Positions 1 to 8,333 of a DNA stretch of 27,097 nt are shown one piece after another. The notes beneath the pieces are model-generated. The model did no database searches and was not told the DNA's origin. It saw nothing but the letters and a program-made list of their open reading frames with translations. Source of the stretch: an uncultured Actinomycetes bacterium (GTDB lineage: Bacteria > Actinomycetota > Actinomycetes > Nanopelagicales > Nanopelagicaceae); the NCBI GenBank assembly GCA_903928395.1, contig CAIYQS010000148.1:1-27097 (forward strand). Direction: 5' to 3'. The stretch's first letter is position 1; every line of letters starts with the position of its first letter. The position numbers and the translations under genes are program-made.

Positions 1-492
1 CGGCGTGATTTGATCGCCATGTCCACGCCCAATGGCGATCTGTCCCGTTATCGCGAAAGGGACATCGCTTCCAAGTTGAGCGCCTATTTTTTCCATGCCA
101 TCTCGCGATAAGCCAAGTTCATACAAAGCATCGAACGCCACGATGACAGCCGCGGCATCAGCACTGCCGCCAGCCATTCCCCCAGCTACTGGAATTTCCT
201 TCTTGATGTGAATAGAAATATCGGAATCGAGATCATGCCGATCAATCATTAATTGTGCTGCCCGATATGCGAGGTTCGTCGAGTCGATTGGCACGCCTGT
301 AGCCGTCGGTCCAGAAGCCGAAATCGATATCCCGCTTCCTGGTTCGGCGAACTTGACGGTGACATCATCGTAAATCGCAATCGCCTGAAAAACGGTTGTA
401 ACTTCGTGGTAGCCGTCTGGCTCTATCGGGCCAACAGAAAGTTGCAGGTTCACCTTCCCGGGAACTCGAACAACTACGCCGTTGCGCCTCAT
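1..492 (-). CDS. ispE: 4-diphosphocytidyl-2-C-methyl-D-erythritol kinase, 3' end cut by the window
   Basis: A GHMP-family kinase that phosphorylates the 2-hydroxyl of CDP-methylerythritol with ATP in the cytoplasmic MEP isoprenoid pathway. Only the first 164 residues are in the window. Seen in the translation: the N-terminal PGKVNL segment (about 11-16) and DGYHEV (26-31), the glycine-rich ATP loop PVAGGMAGGSADAA (101-114), and GSDVPF with the likely catalytic Asp at 143. The ATG at 492-490 overlaps the rsmA stop as ATGA, so translation is probably coupled to rsmA. This order (rsmA then ispE) is standard in Actinobacteria. The product call is secure; completeness cannot be judged because the frame is still open at base 1. 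Confidence 0.95.
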   Translation of the reverse strand, partial: MRRNGVVVRVPGKVNLQLSVGPIEPDGYHEVTTVFQAIAIYDDVTVKFAEPGSGISISASGPTATGVPIDSTNLAYRAAQLMIDRHDLDSDISIHIKKEIPVAGGMAGGSADAAAVIVAFDALYELGLSRDGMEKIGAQLGSDVPFAITGQIAIGRGHGDQITP

Positions 493-1322
493 TGCTCTAG
501 CGTATTGGCAATCGCCATAAAGTCGCGGAGTAACAAAGTCTCTCCCCGAACAGTGGGAGCTATCCCGGCCTTCAAAATAGCCTGTTCCGCACCACCACCG
601 AATAGTTGCGAAAGCGCACTCCGAAGCATCTTTCTTCGCTGCGCAAATGCCGCATCGATCACCTGAAAAGTAACCTGACGCTCCTTCTCGCTTCCCGCCG
701 CCGAATGTCGGGTAAAACGCACAAGTGAAGAATCAACATTTGGAATCGGCCAAAAGACTTGGCGACTCACCGTTCCAGCCCCCGACAAATCAGCCCACCA
801 GGTTGCTTTTACTGATGGAGAGCCGTAGCTCTTACTGCCGGGAACTGCTACCAACCTGTCTGCAACTTCACTTTGGACCATGACAACTCCGGAACGAATT
901 GTCGGAAATTTCGCTAAAAAGTGTAGAAGTACTGGAACCGAAATGTTGTAGGGAAGATTTGCAACGAGAACTGTTGGCGCCACCGGGAGCGTTTGTGTTG
1001 TTAGTGCATCTTCAGTCTGGACAATTAAATTTGCAGTATCAAATCCATGGGCCAAAACTGTATGAGGCAACTCTTCGGCAAGTCTGCTATCGATCTCAAT
1101 CGCAACAACGGTGGAAGCGATCTCCATAAGTGCAAGAGTTAATGAACCTAGTCCAGGTCCAATTTCAACAGCGACATCGCTGCTTTGCACATCGGCAAGC
1201 TTCACAATCCGACGACAGGTATTCGCATCTACAACAAAATTCTGTCCTAATTTCTTCGTCGGATTTACCCCAATTCGAGCAGCTATCTCCCGAATTTCTG
1301 CAGCTCCTAGCAGAGTGCGCAT
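489..1322 (-). CDS. rsmA: 16S rRNA (adenine1518-N6/adenine1519-N6)-dimethyltransferase
   Basis: RsmA (KsgA) dimethylates two adjacent adenines in helix 45 of 16S rRNA late in 30S assembly. The 277-residue protein has the usual length. Visible motifs are KLGQNF (24-29), the SAM-binding loop EIGPGLGSLT (53-62), EID at the end of the second strand, and the catalytic NLPY (122-125). Its ATG directly follows the TAA of tatD with no spacer, and its TGA overlaps the ispE ATG. In many Actinobacteria an rpf gene sits between tatD and rsmA; here it is absent. Expression is probably from the metG promoter as part of metG-tatD-rsmA-ispE. Confidence 0.97.
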   Translation of the reverse strand: MRTLLGAAEIREIAARIGVNPTKKLGQNFVVDANTCRRIVKLADVQSSDVAVEIGPGLGSLTLALMEIASTVVAIEIDSRLAEELPHTVLAHGFDTANLIVQTEDALTTQTLPVAPTVLVANLPYNISVPVLLHFLAKFPTIRSGVVMVQSEVADRLVAVPGSKSYGSPSVKATWWADLSGAGTVSRQVFWPIPNVDSSLVRFTRHSAAGSEKERQVTFQVIDAAFAQRRKMLRSALSQLFGGGAEQAILKAGIAPTVRGETLLLRDFMAIANTLEQ

Positions 1323-2180
1323 TTAGTCAAAATTTCCAAATAGACGAAGTGCATTGCCAGTAATTCGATCGCACAAATAATCAACATTTTCGTCGCGTAC
1401 ATCGGCAATAAATCGAATGATGTTGGCAACCTGCGCCGGAGTGTTAAGTGCTCCGCGGTGCGGCATCGGCGCCAAGAATGGCGAGTCGGTTTCTACAAGC
1501 AGTTGATCTATTGGAACTAATTTAACCGCGTCACGAAGTTCAGGAGCGTTCTTGAAAGTAACTGTCCCAGCAAAGGATAGAAAATATCCCGCATCAATAC
1601 ACTCACGAGCCATCTGTGCATCGCCCGAATAACAGTGGAATATAGTTTTTGCTGGAGCTCCCACTTCTAGCAAGGTATCAAGTACAGCGCGATGCGCATT
1701 TCTGTCGTGAATGACCAACGCCTTATTGACGGATTTGGCGAGCGCAATGTGACGCTTAAACGAGTAAATCTGTCGCTCTCGAAGTTCCGGGGCGGTTCGA
1801 AAAAAGTCCAACCCAGTTTCTCCGATTGCTCTCACCCGAGGATGGTGCGCCAATTCTTCAATTACCTTTAGGTCACCCTCAAGATCCTCAATCACAGGAG
1901 CTTCGTTAGGGTGAAGGGCTACCGCAGCAAGCACGCGTCCCGGAAAACTGTCGGCGCACGCAACTCCCCATTTTGATTGCTCGGCAGAATATCCAACCTG
2001 AACAACTCGGTCTACTCCTGCATTCGCCGCAGCATCTAAAAGGTCGCGAATTGCATCAGAGTTCGGTTCTGATTCGGTCACCAATTCCATATGCGCATGC
2101 ACATCAATACACGGCCTGCTCAACGGGATTGGAACCGGAGCGGGAGGACGAGGTTCTTTCAAGGAATGGCGGTCCGACAT
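1323..2180 (-). CDS. tatD: TatD family metal-dependent deoxyribonuclease
   Basis: A TIM-barrel amidohydrolase-superfamily nuclease of the TatD/YcfH type, a cytoplasmic metal-dependent DNase whose exact role in Actinobacteria is not settled. The 285-residue product shows the metal ligands in order: DVHAH (His28, His30), the Glu of GETGLD (Glu121), IHDRNAH (His158), FHCYSGD (His182) and ETDSPFLAP (Asp232). It has a proline-rich extension of about 20 residues before the first barrel strand. The ATG follows the metG stop TAG with no gap, and its own stop abuts the rsmA ATG. Family assignment is strong; substrate is inferred from the family only. Confidence 0.93.
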   Translation of the reverse strand: MSDRHSLKEPRPPAPVPIPLSRPCIDVHAHMELVTESEPNSDAIRDLLDAAANAGVDRVVQVGYSAEQSKWGVACADSFPGRVLAAVALHPNEAPVIEDLEGDLKVIEELAHHPRVRAIGETGLDFFRTAPELRERQIYSFKRHIALAKSVNKALVIHDRNAHRAVLDTLLEVGAPAKTIFHCYSGDAQMARECIDAGYFLSFAGTVTFKNAPELRDAVKLVPIDQLLVETDSPFLAPMPHRGALNTPAQVANIIRFIADVRDENVDYLCDRITGNALRLFGNFD

Positions 2181-3746
2181 CTATAGCGCTTTATCTTCTA
2201 ATCGCGGGAAGAGAACTGCGCCTTTCGTTACCTTCGATCCTGGTGGAAGTTGGCCCCAACGTGCAACATCGCCTATCCGTTGCGCCGAAATTGGACCCAT
2301 TGATTCATCTGCCCCAAGGCTCGCCCAAAGGATTTCTGTGGTGGCGGGCATCACCGGGTGCAAAAGCACCGCAAGAGCACGAATGGAATCTGCGGTGTTA
2401 TATAAAACTGCATCCAATTCGGATTTGTTCGCAGAATTCTTCGCCAATACCCAAGGGGCTTTCTCGGTCACATATCCATTTACTCGCTTGCAAAATTCCA
2501 TAATGGCGTTAATTCCGCCTTGGAAATCCAGGGCGACAATTGTCGTGTCCGCGTTGGAAACGGTCCCGCTAAGTGCGTCTTGCAAAATCTCATCATTAGC
2601 TACCGCTGGGATGACTCCATCGCAATATTTCTCAATCATGGCAATCAATCTAGAGGCCAGGTTTCCAAAGTCATTTGCTAACTCAGATGTATATCGGGCT
2701 CCCATATCTTCCCAGGAGAATGAACCATCGGTGCCGAATGGAATCGCCCGCAAGAAGTAATATCTAAAGGCATCAACGCCAAAGTGATCCGTAATGTCAG
2801 ATGGTGCAATTCCAGTCAGCTTCGATTTGCTCATCTTTTCGCCACCCACCAACAACCAACCATGGGCAAAAACTTTTTTAGGTAGCGGCAAATTTGCGGC
2901 CATCAGCATGGCTGGCCATATGACTGCATGAAATCGCAAAATATCTTTTCCAACCAAGTTGACGTCAGGGGGCCAGACTTCTGCAAATTTCTTGCCACCC
3001 ACAGAATCAACGGGATCGCCAAGACCCACTGCAGTTGCGTAGTTGAGCAGCGCATCAAACCAGACATAAATTACCTGTTTGGTATCCCAAGGAACTGGAA
3101 TTCCCCAATCAAATGAGGAGCGCGAAATCGAAAGATCTTGCACACCACTTTCAAGAAAAGAAATAACTTCGTTGCGTGCGCTCGTTGGCTCACATGCTTC
3201 GGGGTGGTCTCGATAATGTTGCAATAGTTGTGGAATGAAGGCGCTCAACCTAAAGAACCAGTTCTCTTCACTCACTAGTTCAGCCAAAGTGCCATGTACC
3301 TTGCAACGTCCGTCGTCAAGATCTGTCGGCAATTTAAATTCTTCGCACCCTATGCAATACGGACCTTCATACCGGCCCGAGTAGATATGCCCCTGATCCT
3401 TTAAGCCAGTAAGAAAGCTTTGCACTCGCTCCATATGACGTGGTTCGGTCGTACGAATAAAATCGTCATATGCGATATTAAGGCTGGCCCACGTTGGCTT
3501 CCAGGATGTGTCAACTAATCGATCACACCAATCTTGCGGTGATGCCCCACTGGAATTAGCCGTGTTCAAGACTTTCTGACCGTGCTCATCGGTTCCAGTG
3601 AGGAACCAGACAGATTCTCCACGCTGACGATGCCAGCGGGTAAGCACGTCACCAGCTACCGTCGTGTAGGCATGCCCGATATGTGGCGCATCATTGACAT
3701 AATAAATCGGCGTCGTGAGATAAAAAGACTTTGATCCGGCGCTCAT
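2181..3746 (-). CDS. metG: Methionyl-tRNA synthetase
   Basis: A class I aminoacyl-tRNA synthetase charging tRNA-Met. The 521-residue protein carries the HIGH signature (HIGH 22-25 in NDAPHIGHAYT) and KMSKS (304-308). The connective insert holds a Cys/Cys/Cys/His set (C131, C134, C148, H151) that could bind one zinc. It ends after the anticodon-binding helical domain and has no C-terminal EMAP-type tRNA-binding domain, as in other short MetRS. A 26-bp gap follows rsmI. Within that gap a TAAGAT hexamer lies exactly 6 bases before the ATG with no Shine-Dalgarno, suggesting a separate leaderless start for the metG-tatD-rsmA-ispE operon. Confidence 0.97.
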   Translation of the reverse strand: MSAGSKSFYLTTPIYYVNDAPHIGHAYTTVAGDVLTRWHRQRGESVWFLTGTDEHGQKVLNTANSSGASPQDWCDRLVDTSWKPTWASLNIAYDDFIRTTEPRHMERVQSFLTGLKDQGHIYSGRYEGPYCIGCEEFKLPTDLDDGRCKVHGTLAELVSEENWFFRLSAFIPQLLQHYRDHPEACEPTSARNEVISFLESGVQDLSISRSSFDWGIPVPWDTKQVIYVWFDALLNYATAVGLGDPVDSVGGKKFAEVWPPDVNLVGKDILRFHAVIWPAMLMAANLPLPKKVFAHGWLLVGGEKMSKSKLTGIAPSDITDHFGVDAFRYYFLRAIPFGTDGSFSWEDMGARYTSELANDFGNLASRLIAMIEKYCDGVIPAVANDEILQDALSGTVSNADTTIVALDFQGGINAIMEFCKRVNGYVTEKAPWVLAKNSANKSELDAVLYNTADSIRALAVLLHPVMPATTEILWASLGADESMGPISAQRIGDVARWGQLPPGSKVTKGAVLFPRLEDKAL

Positions 3747-3752
3747 TGGACG

Positions 3753-3758
3753 ATCTTA
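3753..3758 (-). promoter_or_regulatory. -10 hexamer of metG, leaderless spacing
   Basis: TAAGAT on the minus strand, 6 bases before the metG ATG. It fits the TAnnnT pattern of actinobacterial -10 elements. With this spacing transcription would begin at or next to the start codon. No clear -35 and no ribosome binding site are visible. Confidence 0.5.
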
Positions 3759-3772
3759 TCTTCTAAATTTCC

Positions 3773-4612
3773 TTATTTTTCTCTGACTTTGTTCTCGACT
3801 ACTGCGTCGAAAACCACGCGCTTGGGCAGATCCAAATCTTTAGCCACTAGTGCAATTGCGTCTTTACGACTCATACCTGCACCCTCACGGGCTATAACCA
3901 ATTCCACCAATTTCTCGGGTGAATGATTTTCCGAACTCAGGTCGAACCCTTCAATCACAATCGTGAGCTCTCCCAATATTTCCCGCTCGGAACTCCACTC
4001 AAACAATTCTTTGATGGTTCCCCGAATCGTCTCTTCGTATGTCTTAGTCATCTCCCTACATATTGCGCCCCGCCGATGTGGCCCCATCGTTGAAAGAGCA
4101 TCAGAAAGCGATTCTTTGAGGCGATGAGGAGCTTCAAAGAAGATAATCGTGCGAGGCTCCGTGGCCAATTTCTCATACCAAGTCAGCCGTGCTCCCCCAG
4201 TTCGAGGTGAAAAGCCTTCAAAACAAAAACGATCAGTTGCCAAGCCTGAGAGTAGTAATGCGGTTGTTACGGCGCTTGGACCAGGCAATACCTGTATAGG
4301 AACTCCGTTTTCTATTGCCCGCTGAATCAGGCGATACCCTGGATCACTAATTCCGGGAGCTCCAGCGTCGGTGATAACTAATAGATCCGCTCCAGTAAGT
4401 AGGATCTCGGTAAGTTGGTCAATTCGCTCATTTTCGTTCCCCTCAAAGTATGAAATAACCTTGCCGGAATAGCGAACGCCTAAATCGTGTGTCAATCGCG
4501 CAAGTTTTCGCGAATCCTCGGCGGCTATGAACGGAGCGCTCTCCAGGGCACCCCTAATTCGATCCGTGGTGTCACCAACGTTCCCAAGAGGACCGCACGC
4601 AAGGATCAGCAT
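3773..4612 (-). CDS. rsmI: 16S rRNA (cytidine1402-2'-O)-methyltransferase
   Basis: RsmI methylates the 2'-OH of C1402 in the decoding centre of 16S rRNA using SAM. The 279-residue protein has a tetrapyrrole-methylase fold: IAAEDSRK (29-36), ITDAGAPGISDPG (80-92), PGPSAVTTAL and FFEAPHRL. The first strand reads LILACGPLGN, where the family usually has an ATPIGN/ATPLG-type loop, so a Thr is replaced by Gly; this may be neutral. The ATG at 4612 is only 32 bases from the ATG of the divergent mannosyltransferase, and rsmI/PMT divergence is conserved in Mycobacterium. No Shine-Dalgarno is present; GAGAAT lies 6 bases upstream of the ATG. Confidence 0.94.
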   Translation of the reverse strand: MLILACGPLGNVGDTTDRIRGALESAPFIAAEDSRKLARLTHDLGVRYSGKVISYFEGNENERIDQLTEILLTGADLLVITDAGAPGISDPGYRLIQRAIENGVPIQVLPGPSAVTTALLLSGLATDRFCFEGFSPRTGGARLTWYEKLATEPRTIIFFEAPHRLKESLSDALSTMGPHRRGAICREMTKTYEETIRGTIKELFEWSSEREILGELTIVIEGFDLSSENHSPEKLVELVIAREGAGMSRKDAIALVAKDLDLPKRVVFDAVVENKVREK

Positions 4613-4647
4613 GAGGCAATTCTCGCAGGCTTTACGCTTGCCTCATG
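4610..4647. promoter_or_regulatory. Divergent rsmI/PMT promoter dyad with both start codons in the arms
   Basis: A perfect 10-base inverted repeat: CATGAGGCAA (4610-4619) and TTGCCTCATG (4638-4647), loop 18 bases. The two ATGs are the outer ends of the arms, so both genes have the same six bases (TGCCTC) before the start. Candidate -10 hexamers sit immediately inside: GAGAAT for rsmI (4619-4624, minus) and TACGCT for PMT (4633-4638, plus), each exactly 6 bases from its ATG. The dyad is seen directly; its use as two leaderless promoters is inference. Confidence 0.5.
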
Positions 4648-6006
4648 ACAACCCTGGCGCCACGCCCTGGAATAACTCGGGATCGATTCACGGCGTGGGG
4701 GCTGGGATTGGTAGCCCTCCTATTTCGAATCTGGCACCTCCAATCTCCCAAAGGCTTCGTTTTTGACGAGGTCTACTACGCCCAAAATGCCAACTCCCTT
4801 CTTCACCATGGAGTCGAGTTGGACCCTAAAACAAACGCAGCGCAATTTATAGTTCACCCTCCCGTTGGCAAATGGATGATTGCAGCTGGAATTAAGTTAT
4901 TTGGTTACCACGAATTTGGTTGGCGAATTAGCGCAGCACTTGTTGGAACAGCATCAATCATCATGATTTTTTATGTTTCCAAGCGGCTGTTCAATAATTA
5001 TTTTCTAGCTCTCGGTGCGGAAATTTTAATGAGCGCGGACGGATTACACCTTGTGATGTCTCGCACCGCTTTGTTAGATATCTTTTTAATGTTTTTTACG
5101 CTTCTCGGATTCCTTTTCATATTGCGTGGGCAACATTACGCAGCTGGTATTTCCCTTGGGCTTGCTGCTGCTACAAAATGGAGTGGTGTCTATTATCTAG
5201 TTGCTTATCTTGCTTTCACGCTTTACGTCGAATACCGTCAAAATCGTGCGCTGGAACTTGAGCACCCAATCAAGCGAGTGGTTCGCCAAAAACTTTGGTT
5301 GCGAGCCTTGCAATACATAGTAATTCCTATAGTTGCTTACGTAGTGAGTTGGGCTGGCTGGTTCTTCAACACCTCCGGCTACGATAGAAAATGGGCAAAT
5401 TCTCAGCGCCATGGCTTTTTTAGTTTCATACCTGCGCCAATCAGATCACTGTGGCACTACCACTCAGAAATGTGGGATTTTCACACCACCTTGACTGCGT
5501 CGCACCCTTATGCCGCTAATCCCTGGAGTTGGTTAATCATGGGACGACCTACCTCCTTTTATTACCAAGCTCCCAAGGGCTGCGGTGCAAATGCTTGCGC
5601 CCAAGAAGTACTTGCGCTGGGTACTCCGCTTTTATGGTGGTCTGGAGTTATAGCTATCGCCGTAACTATTGGGTACTGGATTGCACGACGAGAATGGCAA
5701 AGCGGGCTACTTTTACTCAGCTTGGCAGCAGGTTACCTGCCCTGGTTTAACTGGCAAAAAAGAACAGTTTTTAATTTCTACACCATTGCCTTTGAGCCTT
5801 TTATTATCCTGATTATTATTTACGCGCTTTCAAAATTCTTAGAACCAAATGCTGAAGGAGTTATTGCTGGTCCACGCAGATTTGCAAGCTATGGATTTCT
5901 GGCGATCATCGTTTTGAATTTTCTCTATTTTCTTCCCCTTTATTTAGGGAACTTGATTACTTACACCCACTGGAGTTCATTAATGTGGTTCCCGAGTTGG
6001 ATTTAA
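4645..6006 (+). CDS. Dolichyl-/polyprenyl-phosphate-mannose protein mannosyltransferase (PMT family)
   Basis: A GT39 integral membrane enzyme that transfers mannose from polyprenyl-phosphate-mannose to Ser/Thr of exported proteins, coupled to Sec export in Actinobacteria. The 453-residue protein has many hydrophobic segments, the acidic pair in FDEVYYA (Asp41-Glu42, the catalytic loop of the family) and HPPVGKW (71-77). It is somewhat shorter than the roughly 500-residue mycobacterial homologue Rv1002c, which also lies divergent from rsmI. The start is the ATG inside the right arm of the dyad. The acceptor proteins cannot be named; Ser/Thr-rich exported proteins in this window, such as the CopC-like protein, are plausible acceptors. 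Confidence 0.9.
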   Translation: MTTLAPRPGITRDRFTAWGLGLVALLFRIWHLQSPKGFVFDEVYYAQNANSLLHHGVELDPKTNAAQFIVHPPVGKWMIAAGIKLFGYHEFGWRISAALVGTASIIMIFYVSKRLFNNYFLALGAEILMSADGLHLVMSRTALLDIFLMFFTLLGFLFILRGQHYAAGISLGLAAATKWSGVYYLVAYLAFTLYVEYRQNRALELEHPIKRVVRQKLWLRALQYIVIPIVAYVVSWAGWFFNTSGYDRKWANSQRHGFFSFIPAPIRSLWHYHSEMWDFHTTLTASHPYAANPWSWLIMGRPTSFYYQAPKGCGANACAQEVLALGTPLLWWSGVIAIAVTIGYWIARREWQSGLLLLSLAAGYLPWFNWQKRTVFNFYTIAFEPFIILIIIYALSKFLEPNAEGVIAGPRRFASYGFLAIIVLNFLYFLPLYLGNLITYTHWSSLMWFPSWI

Positions 6007-6028
6007 AAAAATTTTTGGATTTAACAGA

Positions 6029-6778
6029 TTATTGGTTGGAAGCCCAATCCTGCGCGGCAGCCGCTTGTTCTGCTAATTCTTGATCAAAAAGTTCATCCTT
6101 GCTAGGAATGGCAAGCGCTTCTGTACGTTCTTGTTCTGCACTCCAGCGTCCAGGCGTGGTTAAGTCAATGGTGCGTTTAGGAGTTATTGCCTTCGGAGCA
6201 CTCGCGTAGGTTGGACGCGGTACCGCGATAGGCGACCAACTTCGCTCTTCCTCTTTTTCAATAATAGTTATTGAGGAGTGAAGCGTTCGCTCGTTTAGTG
6301 GAACCCAATGTTCTAAGACCTGATCCCGTTCGTGACGAAGGCGACTAGAAAGATCAATCCGTGCTTGCGGATCAATTTTAATTTCAACTGCCGTAATTGC
6401 TGCAAGTGCTTCTAATCGACGCTTCTTTATTTGAGCGGCAACTACCTGCCTTCGGACATTAATCACATAAATTGCGAGTGCGGTAATTGGAATCAAAACC
6501 GCAATCACTGGGATATATCCAAGTGCGATAACTAAAGAAATTCCAGCCAAGGCAAGCGTTAACGTTGCAAGGATCCAACGCCGAATCCGAAAAGTTTTGA
6601 CCCTTTGATCCTGATCAATGGGATCTGGAAAATTGGGAGTTGATGCGACGATTTTCATGGCGCTCTTATAGCGCTCACCCTCTCTCCCTGACTGCGTCTC
6701 GTGCTGGCGCATCCAACGAGGTAAGAAATAGGCCACCCACATCCCGAGGATTATGAGATAAATAAGTCCGGAGGCCAT
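6029..6778 (-). CDS. Putative divisome membrane protein, GlpR/SepX-like
   Basis: A 249-residue membrane protein: one N-terminal transmembrane segment (about 3-20) followed by basic residues, a hydrophilic stretch, two adjacent transmembrane segments (about 68-105) and a charged cytoplasmic-type tail with coiled-coil-like ELAEQAAAAQ. This layout and its place two genes downstream of a moeA-type gene match actinobacterial Rv0996/SepX/GlpR, the membrane receptor reported to bind the gephyrin-like protein Glp and the FtsZ-anchor SepF at the septum. The call rests on topology and synteny, since no sharp motif exists. A TACTGT hexamer lies 8 bases before the ATG (6787-6792, minus). It could also be an unrelated small membrane protein. 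Confidence 0.6.
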   Translation of the reverse strand: MASGLIYLIILGMWVAYFLPRWMRQHETQSGREGERYKSAMKIVASTPNFPDPIDQDQRVKTFRIRRWILATLTLALAGISLVIALGYIPVIAVLIPITALAIYVINVRRQVVAAQIKKRRLEALAAITAVEIKIDPQARIDLSSRLRHERDQVLEHWVPLNERTLHSSITIIEKEEERSWSPIAVPRPTYASAPKAITPKRTIDLTTPGRWSAEQERTEALAIPSKDELFDQELAEQAAAAQDWASNQ

Positions 6779-6833
6779 GGAATGAAACAGTAATTCACAA
6801 ATGCTCCAAAAGTGGGCATTTGGCCCTTATGTC

Positions 6834-7409
6834 CTAATTGAAATTATTAGGATTTTCGCGAACAAAGGTCAAATGATCACGCCAATCTCCGGCGATGTGA
6901 AGGTAACGGGGGCGGAGTCCTTCATAGTAATAACCGCTCTTTTCGGCCACTTTTCGGGACGCTTGATTTTCAGGACGAAGGTTGATTTCGATGCGGTGTA
7001 ACTGCAACTCTTTGAACGCATAATCCGTAAGTGCCTGCACAGCTCTCGTTGTGTATCCCATGTTGGAAAATCGTTGATCTATCCAATAACCAATGTGGCC
7101 GCCTCGATATGCCCCAAAAACCAATCCTCCAAGAGTGATCTGTCCGATGAATTTCTCTTCCGAATCGGATTTCAGCCAAATCCCCAAAGACATGGCACGA
7201 AGTGCGCGGCCCTCTTTGTTGTAATAGCGGACCATTTCGTAAAACGTTGGCAATGGGCTGTCGAAATCTAACGCGGGTCGAGTCGCCTCCCAGGGAGCAA
7301 GCCAATCGGCATTTACTTTGCGAACATTGTTCCACTGGGCGCGATCCCGAAATCGAAATGGCCGAAGCAGAAGTTCATGATCGGCGATAACTAACGGCCA
7401 ACTTCTCAT
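6834..7409 (-). CDS. RimJ/RimL-type GNAT N-acetyltransferase
   Basis: A 191-residue GNAT acetyltransferase of the RimJ/RimL (Acetyltransf_3) type using acetyl-CoA. Typical features are LLLRPFRFRDRAQW at the N-terminus, GHIGYWIDQRFSNMGYTTRA (the acetyl-CoA-binding strand and loop with a relaxed Q/RxxGxT pattern) and the ENQASRKVAEKSGY segment. It starts 3 bases after the moeA stop and ends 55 bases before glpR, so the three genes are probably one operon. Rv0995 (rimJ) holds the same position between moeA1 and Rv0996. The acceptor, a ribosomal protein N-terminus or another target, cannot be read from sequence. Confidence 0.85.
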   Translation of the reverse strand: MRSWPLVIADHELLLRPFRFRDRAQWNNVRKVNADWLAPWEATRPALDFDSPLPTFYEMVRYYNKEGRALRAMSLGIWLKSDSEEKFIGQITLGGLVFGAYRGGHIGYWIDQRFSNMGYTTRAVQALTDYAFKELQLHRIEINLRPENQASRKVAEKSGYYYEGLRPRYLHIAGDWRDHLTFVRENPNNFN

Positions 7410-7412
7410 AAT

Positions 7413-8333
7413 TTAAAAAGTTCGATCCAAAATGATGATATCTGCCTCTTCCCCCATCAGGTATCCCGGGGAGTCCGCCGCCACGGTGATAAGGGCAGTT
7501 GCTTGCGCCAAAGTAAACATCTGATCTTGATCTTCTAAGATAGCAACTTGCAACTCTCCGGAAGCCCGACCCATAAGTGAGGCCCTGATCAGGGAGGTTT
7601 GTCCTATCGGGGATTCAATATCACTCAATACTTTGGCTTTGATAGTCGATCGAAAAACATTCTTCACGCCAAGCATGGTCCGAATCATGGGACGGACAAA
7701 GATCTCGAAGGAGATATACGCCGAAATGGGGTCTCCAGGTAGGGCGACGACCGGAATTTCATCCTCTCCAATTAACCCAAAGCAATGCATTGAACTGCCT
7801 TCGAGAGTTGGCACAACGCTCTTCGTCTCCCCGAGTTCGCCAAGGACTTGTTCTATAAGCCGAAAAGAACCATCACGTCGCTCACCGCTAATTACGATGA
7901 GGTCGGCCCTTACCAATTGATCTTCAATCGCTGCTTTGAGCTGCTCGTTATTCTCTGGAATCGCATGAACGCGGTAAGTAACCGCTCCTGCCTCTTTGGC
8001 TGCAGTGGCGAGCATCCAGGAATTGGTTTCGTATTCGTCCTCGTCATCCGCTAAATCCTGACCCGGTTCAACCAGATCTCCGCCGGCGGAAATAATGACA
8101 ACACGAGGGTGGGGTTGGGTTGGAAGCCGTGAGAGTCCAACGGAAGCCGCCAAGCCAATCTGCGCGGAACGAATCCGGACTCCTTTCGAAAGCACAACTC
8201 GTTCGCCAAGAGAAATATCGTCGGCCAGAGTTGCCCCATGAGCGTCCAAGAGCGGCATATCAAAAGGGGCGAGTGGGTGAGAAATTGCAAGTAGATCCGC
8301 CAACATATTCTTTACAGAAATCTGCGAATCCAT
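7413..8333 (-). CDS. Shortened MoeA/gephyrin-like protein, probable Glp
   Basis: A 306-residue MoeA-family protein, about 100 residues shorter than usual. The N-terminal helix LLDAHGATLADDI is followed almost at once by IGLAASVGL, so most of domains I/II, including the MDGYA and GADAVV motifs, are missing. Domain III is present: SAGGDLVEPG (82-91), YETNSWML, and LPGDPISAYISFEIFVRP (198-215). The molybdopterin-loop SGGxSxG motif is replaced by SGERRDGS (149-156). Domain IV follows to the end. The protein lacks parts needed for molybdenum insertion. With the RimJ and GlpR-like neighbours, a structural role as the division protein Glp is the better inference. It starts 33 bases from divergent 5-FCL, with TAAGGT 6 bases before the ATG. 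Confidence 0.8.
   Translation of the reverse strand: MDSQISVKNMLADLLAISHPLAPFDMPLLDAHGATLADDISLGERVVLSKGVRIRSAQIGLAASVGLSRLPTQPHPRVVIISAGGDLVEPGQDLADDEDEYETNSWMLATAAKEAGAVTYRVHAIPENNEQLKAAIEDQLVRADLIVISGERRDGSFRLIEQVLGELGETKSVVPTLEGSSMHCFGLIGEDEIPVVALPGDPISAYISFEIFVRPMIRTMLGVKNVFRSTIKAKVLSDIESPIGQTSLIRASLMGRASGELQVAILEDQDQMFTLAQATALITVAADSPGYLMGEEADIIILDRTF

Noticed and set aside
253..666. Plus-strand open frame across ispE/rsmA
   Set aside because: It lies antisense to two well-supported genes with intact motifs and has no ribosome binding site or recognisable domain.
6004..6016. A7-T5 run between PMT and the GlpR-like gene as a terminator
   Set aside because: There is an AT-rich run usable on both strands but no stem before it, so an intrinsic terminator cannot be supported.
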